The notes below the pieces were generated by a model. That model was not told where the DNA came from. It ran no database searches and saw only the letters and a list, made by a program, of their open reading frames with translations. Shown piece after piece: positions 60,220 to 64,000 of a DNA stretch of 64,000 nt. The stretch covers positions 124,001 through 188,000 of the forward strand of contig JAKLJP010000005.1 of assembly GCA_023151115.1 (NCBI GenBank), in the 5' to 3' direction. The position numbers and the translations under genes are program-made. Origin of the DNA: Anaerolineae bacterium. Its GTDB lineage: Bacteria; Chloroflexota; Anaerolineae; 4572-78; J111. Position 1 is the stretch's first letter, and every line of letters starts with the position of its first letter.

Positions 60220-62238
60220 TCACTTGGCCGGGGCAGCCGTAGCTGGCACTTTGGCTCGACTGGCGACTCGCTCGCTGCTCTCTTGTGAGGCAGGCCAGGC
60301 GGCTACCAACGTACCGAGCACGAAGACAATACCGCCAATCCACAGCCAGTTGACCAGTGGATTGATATAGGCTTTAAAAGTGGCGGTCTCGCCCGAACCT
60401 TCCCAACCGGCCAGAATCACATAAAGATCATCGGCCAGGGTGCTGCGCTTATCGGGGATGGTCATCGGCTGTTCCTGGACCACAAAAAATTCACGGGTAG
60501 GAATCAATTCGCCGGCCGGCTGGCCGTTAAATTTCACATCCAGCAGGGCCTCGGTGATGATTCGATCATCGGGGCTGGCCCCTTCGCGCAGGCCGCGATA
60601 GGTTAGCTCATACGAACCAATAAACTCACTGTCAATGGTCATAGTTTCACCCACGGCCAGGTTACGTTGAGTTTCAACCTGATAGAAGCGGCTGCCAACC
60701 ACCCCAATCGCCACCAAAATGATGCCGATGTGGATCAGATAGCCCCCATAACGGCGGCGATTGCGGCCAATCAGCCGCCACAAAGCGACCGGATAACTTT
60801 CGCCTTTGCTGCGATGGCGGGCGCTGACGCCGCGCCAATACTCAATCAGCGTGGCCGCCAGGGTAAAAGCGCACAGGCCAAACCCCAACAACGCCCCAAA
60901 AATTTGCACCCCAACTACCGTGTAAAGCAAGGTAATGGTAACCAATCCAACTACCGCCGGCCATAATAAGGTGTCGCCAATCTTTTTCAACGAGGCTCGC
61001 CGCCAGGGGATGAGCGGAGCTACACCCATCAGCAGCACGATAATTGCCCACAATGGCGCGGTGGTTTGCTCAAAAAAGGGCGGGCCAACCACAATTTTCT
61101 CACCCATCAACGCCTCGGAGAAGAGCGGGAAGTGGGTACCCCACCACACCGCCACTGCCAGACCGATAAAGATCAAATTATTCAACAAAAACACCGACTC
61201 GCGGGACAGTAGCGAGTCCATCTCGTTGTCCGAACTTAGCTCATTCCAGCGCGATACAAAGAGGTAGAACGAGGCAATAAACATGAGGCCGATAAAAACC
61301 AAAAAAAGCGGGCCGATGGCGCTCTGGGCAAAAGTATGCACCGAGGAAATTACGCCTGAACGGGTCAAAAATGTGCCTTCGATGACCAGACAAAAGGTGA
61401 GGATAATCAAGGCCATGTTCCAGCGCTTGAGCATCCCCCGATTTTCCTGCATCATCACCGAATGGAGGAAAGGCGTAGCCACCAACCAGGGGATGAGCGA
61501 GGCATTTTCCACCGGGTCCCAACCCCAGTAGCCGCCCCAACCCAACACGTCGTAAGCCCACCAGCCGCCCAACAGCAGCCCCCCACTGAGGAAGACCCAG
61601 GCGGTCAACGTCCAACGGCGGGTAGTCCGCAGCCATAAATCGCCGGTTTGGCGGGTAATGAGGGCGGCGATGGCAAAAGCATAAGGGATGACAAAAGAGA
61701 CAAAACCGATGTAAAGAACGGGGGGGTGAATAATCATACCGAAATGGCGCAGCAGAGGGTTGAGGCCGCTGCCGTCGGCGGGCACAAAATCAAGCTGCTC
61801 AAAAGGGTTGGCCACGAATACAACCAAACCGACAAAAAAAGCGACCGTAATCTGGGTGACGCCGATCACATACGGCATCATCACCCGCATCGAACCCCAT
61901 TTACGCAGCAAAACCAGGGCAGCAAAAATGGACATCAACCACGACCAGAATAACAACGAGCCATCCTGCCCCCCCCACAGCGCCGTGACCCGGTAAAAAA
62001 TCGGGGCCGCCCGATTGCTCACCTCTGCCACATATTTGGTTTGATAATGTCCGCTAATCAGCAGATATTCGATGATAACAACGGCCACGGTAATCAGGCC
62101 GGTAACACCAAAAGCAGCATTGCGAGCGCTGGCTATTAACTCGCCCGTACGCCGCTTAGCGCCTACCACCGCCACTACTGCGGCATAAACGGCCAAAGTC
62201 AGGGCTAAAGTAAGCGCAACATATCCAACATTCGGCAT
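60220..62238 (-). CDS. ccmF: Haem lyase CcmF
   Basis: This 672-residue protein has about fifteen membrane helices. The WWD haem-handling domain is WGGYWGWDPVENASLIPW, with conserved histidines around PLLRHFGMIIHPPVLY and MSSVHTFAQS-like segment VISSVHTFAQS. CcmF takes haem from CcmE and joins it to apocytochrome thiols with CcmH. It follows ccmE and precedes ccmH. Confidence 0.96.
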   Translation of the reverse strand: MPNVGYVALTLALTLAVYAAVVAVVGAKRRTGELIASARNAAFGVTGLITVAVVIIEYLLISGHYQTKYVAEVSNRAAPIFYRVTALWGGQDGSLLFWSWLMSIFAALVLLRKWGSMRVMMPYVIGVTQITVAFFVGLVVFVANPFEQLDFVPADGSGLNPLLRHFGMIIHPPVLYIGFVSFVIPYAFAIAALITRQTGDLWLRTTRRWTLTAWVFLSGGLLLGGWWAYDVLGWGGYWGWDPVENASLIPWLVATPFLHSVMMQENRGMLKRWNMALIILTFCLVIEGTFLTRSGVISSVHTFAQSAIGPLFLVFIGLMFIASFYLFVSRWNELSSDNEMDSLLSRESVFLLNNLIFIGLAVAVWWGTHFPLFSEALMGEKIVVGPPFFEQTTAPLWAIIVLLMGVAPLIPWRRASLKKIGDTLLWPAVVGLVTITLLYTVVGVQIFGALLGFGLCAFTLAATLIEYWRGVSARHRSKGESYPVALWRLIGRNRRRYGGYLIHIGIILVAIGVVGSRFYQVETQRNLAVGETMTIDSEFIGSYELTYRGLREGASPDDRIITEALLDVKFNGQPAGELIPTREFFVVQEQPMTIPDKRSTLADDLYVILAGWEGSGETATFKAYINPLVNWLWIGGIVFVLGTLVAAWPASQESSERVASRAKVPATAAPAK

Positions 62239-62255
62239 AAAAACTCCAATCCTGT

Positions 62256-62320
62256 AAAACGTAAAGCGTGAAACGCAAAACTTTTTTGAGCAAAATCATT
62301 ACGTTTTAGGTTTCATCTTA
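62256..62320. repeat. Word-type inverted repeat between ccmE and ccmF
   Basis: AAAACGTAAAGCGTGAAACG faces TACGTTTTAGGTTTCATC; the right arm overlaps the end of ccmE. Confidence 0.6.
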
Positions 62321-62780
62321 CGGCTTCGACCTGTACTTCTTCGATACCGTTTTCTTCGTAGCGACTGGGACACTTCAGCAGGAGAGATTGAGCTGTGAAA
62401 GCCTGACCATCATATTTACCTTCAAGGATAGCCTCTGCGCCTTCACGCATTTGATCGGGTTTAGGCCCATTAAAAATCACCGGCATCCGCTGGCCGGTTT
62501 CGCTGGTTACTTCAAATTTTAGCAGCAAATCACGGTTGTTGAAGTCAATTGTGGCGGCATCAACTTTGCCTGAAACACGCACAGTTTGATTCTCAATCGC
62601 CACACCTTTGGCATAAAGCTCATCTACCGTGAGGAAATAGGCCGCCGAACTTTGCACGCCGGTGTAAATCAAATAGATCACTGCCAGCGCAATAATCACT
62701 CCACCAACAACAAACTTGATTTTCTTATTGGCCGACTGTCCGGCAAGCTGCACTGCTGGGGTAGCCGTGGTATGAGCCAT
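62313..62780 (-). CDS. ccmE: Haem chaperone CcmE, CxxxY variant
   Basis: This 155-residue protein has one membrane anchor (about 20-41) and an OB-fold (about 50-135) with TVRVSGKVD and PVIFNGPKPDQMREG. The haem-binding site is C137-P-S-R-Y141, so the usual HxxxY is CxxxY. This variant is known from archaea and a few bacteria such as Desulfovibrio, where it was linked to loss of CcmH; here a CcmH gene is present two genes away. First gene of the ccm run. Confidence 0.93.
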   Translation of the reverse strand: MAHTTATPAVQLAGQSANKKIKFVVGGVIIALAVIYLIYTGVQSSAAYFLTVDELYAKGVAIENQTVRVSGKVDAATIDFNNRDLLLKFEVTSETGQRMPVIFNGPKPDQMREGAEAILEGKYDGQAFTAQSLLLKCPSRYEENGIEEVQVEAVR

Positions 62781-62874
62781 CTTTCTTCTCCTATAGTCGG
62801 GTTTGTTTCTAGTTTACATTGCTAAACTTAATGCTACTTTAAGAGAATACAACAAATCCGTATCTCTTGAAAAG

Positions 62875-62886
62875 TGACAATTGTCA
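62875..62886. promoter_or_regulatory. Crp/Fnr-type palindrome upstream of ccmE
   Basis: TGACAATTGTCA is a perfect 12-bp palindrome of TGAC-N4-GTCA form, 95 bases before the ccmE start. Related to FNR/DNR-type sites (TTGAT-N4-ATCAA or TTGAC-N4-GTCAA), fitting oxygen or nitrogen-oxide control. Confidence 0.45.
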
Positions 62887-62966
62887 TCCAAAAGGGGGAT
62901 AAAAGAGCACTGCGTAATTATAAATGGCGAGAGGGTGGCTGACAAATTTAAATTTAACCTGTCTGT

Positions 62967-63012
62967 TAAAAAATGAGGCTGGCAGCGACACAATTATGTC
63001 ACTGCCAGCCTC
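62967..63012 (-). terminator. Intrinsic terminator after nrfA
   Basis: GAGGCTGGCAG-GACA and TGTC-CTGCCAGCCTC form a stem of about 15 bp with a six-base loop; on the minus strand a run of six T follows at 62968-62974. Confidence 0.92.
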
Positions 63013-63030
63013 AGAATATTTTTGCCAAAT

Positions 63031-64000
63031 TTAGCGCGACGCGACCGGCTGCACTAACTTCGCCACTTCGAGCTGCCCTTGCCGGGCGTAATCAATCGCC
63101 TCGCCTAAAATTCGAGCCGACTCTTGCGGAGCGTGGAAACCCATCGAGTTTTCGGCCGACACATAATCCAGCCGCCATTGAGCCTTGCGCTGGAGCGCCT
63201 GGGCCGCCGCCAACTGCTCGGCCGGAATGCCGGCTTCCTGGGCTTTTTGCAAATCATGGATCAAGGCTACCACTGCTTCCTCGGCCCGGTCCATCAAGGC
63301 AAGGGTGCGATCTTGAATGGCCTCGGCCCTGGCTCGCATTTCCTCCTCGGGGAAATTGTGGCAGGTCTGGCAGGCATTGGCTACGTTGAGCAAGGGGCTG
63401 CGCACGTGATGGTCACTGACCTTAATAGCCCCTTCACGCTGGTAGGGCATGTGGCAGTCGGCGCAGGCCACCCCGCTGCGAGCATGGATGCCCTGGCTCC
63501 ACAGTTCAAACTCAGGGTGCTGGGCTTTGAGCACCAACGCCCCGCTCAGTTTGTGCTGCCAATCCTTATGCTGGACTTCATCATAGTAGGCTTCGATTTC
63601 TTCAACATTCAAGCCCTTGTCCCAGGGATAAGTAACCAGTTTGCCCTCACCTTTGAAGTAATACTCAACGTGGCATTGCCCGCAGACAAAGGAGCGCATC
63701 TCCTGGCGAGTTGCCATGGTATTGACTTCGTATTCCCCTTTTTTGCCATCTTTGCGCCAGCGTTCAATACTGGGCAGATGAGGCAGCGGCTCTTCTGATT
63801 GGGCCAAAGCTCGAATACCATACAAAAAGCCGGGCCGAGTCACGCGCAGTTGCATCGTTTCCGGGTCGTGGCAATCGCCGCAAGAGATAGGATGGTCAAC
63901 CAGGGTCCGAGCCTGGGTATAGGGCATAGCTGAAACCAGTTCAAAACCCTTCAGAATGGCTTCTTGCCGATGAGCTTCGTCGGCGGCTATACCGGCTTCA
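63031..64000 (-). CDS. nrfA: Ammonia-forming cytochrome c nitrite reductase, C-terminal part (cut by window edge)
   Basis: The frame is open to the right edge; about 323 residues are visible. Four CxxCH haem motifs are present: CGDCH, CGQCH, CADCH and CQTCH. The catalytic CxxCK haem should lie beyond the edge. NrfA features include the Ca2+/active-site region [45 protein letters not shown] and [10 protein letters not shown]. It reduces nitrite to ammonia with six electrons in the periplasm. Its haems would be attached by the adjacent Ccm system. A strong terminator follows. Confidence 0.95.
   Translation of the reverse strand, partial: EAGIAADEAHRQEAILKGFELVSAMPYTQARTLVDHPISCGDCHDPETMQLRVTRPGFLYGIRALAQSEEPLPHLPSIERWRKDGKKGEYEVNTMATRQEMRSFVCGQCHVEYYFKGEGKLVTYPWDKGLNVEEIEAYYDEVQHKDWQHKLSGALVLKAQHPEFELWSQGIHARSGVACADCHMPYQREGAIKVSDHHVRSPLLNVANACQTCHNFPEEEMRARAEAIQDRTLALMDRAEEAVVALIHDLQKAQEAGIPAEQLAAAQALQRKAQWRLDYVSAENSMGFHAPQESARILGEAIDYARQGQLEVAKLVQPVASR

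Noticed and set aside
1..64000. tRNA, rRNA, integrase or attachment sites
   Set aside because: None recognised by eye on either strand; no prophage or integrative-element structural genes are present.

Overview
The window looks like chromosome from a free-living bacterium, most likely a member of the Chloroflexota (Anaerolineae-like). Supporting features are moderately high GC, many non-pyrrolysine MttB-family methyltransferases, large GT-C-like membrane proteins, multi-PAS kinases, and abundant short intergenic inverted repeats. This placement is inference; there is no rRNA or other taxonomic marker. I found no tRNA, rRNA, CRISPR array, prophage or classical insertion sequence. One REP-associated tyrosine transposase is present.

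Layout. 1-12.4 kb (minus strand) is a signal-transduction island: a giant ten-PAS histidine kinase cut by the left edge, two further histidine kinases and four response regulators, several with coupled starts. 12.5-34 kb is an amine/one-carbon cluster: two MttB-family methyltransferases, heterotetrameric sarcosine oxidase (soxB-D-A, a Nudix gene, then soxG), an ornithine-cyclodeaminase-family enzyme, a DadA/SoxB-type FAD oxidoreductase divergent from a YheO/DauR-type regulator, an IclR regulator, an MFS transporter and an enolase-superfamily enzyme. 34-46 kb holds a ferritin-like protein, the RAYT with its REP-like repeats, a tungsten aldehyde:ferredoxin oxidoreductase, a CPA2 antiporter, a third MttB paralogue and several poorly known proteins. 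46-51.4 kb carries mgtE behind a structured leader, a GT-C-like membrane protein, a peroxiredoxin whose catalytic cysteine codon is TGA (probable selenocysteine), a PlsC acyltransferase, a DUF2085 protein and a glutaredoxin-like protein. 51.4-62.8 kb is a System I cytochrome c maturation locus (ccmE, F, H, G, a zinc-ribbon protein, a dihaem cytochrome c, then ccmA, B, C, D and ccdA), split by a small AT-richer accessory insert. The right edge is the 3' part of nrfA.

How the parts fit. MttB-family proteins move a methyl group from quaternary or tertiary amines to a corrinoid protein. Sarcosine oxidase then demethylates sarcosine to glycine, giving methylene-THF and H2O2. The oxidoreductase/OCD/DauR trio suggests conversion of amino acid stereoisomers or N-substituted amino acids. 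A shared palindrome, at the same distance from the start codon, lies upstream of both soxB and the IclR gene, suggesting IclR control of the sarcosine operon. The Ccm locus would mature the pentahaem NrfA and the dihaem cytochrome encoded within it.

The most notable observations are: (1) the putative selenocysteine peroxiredoxin; (2) about twenty intergenic inverted repeats whose arms are tandem copies of a locus-specific short word, some wrapping other dispersed repeats and some translated in frame; (3) a CxxxY-type CcmE together with a CcmH; (4) a RAYT bracketed by a perfect 25-bp inverted repeat; (5) the candidate IclR operator pair; (6) the structured mgtE leader.
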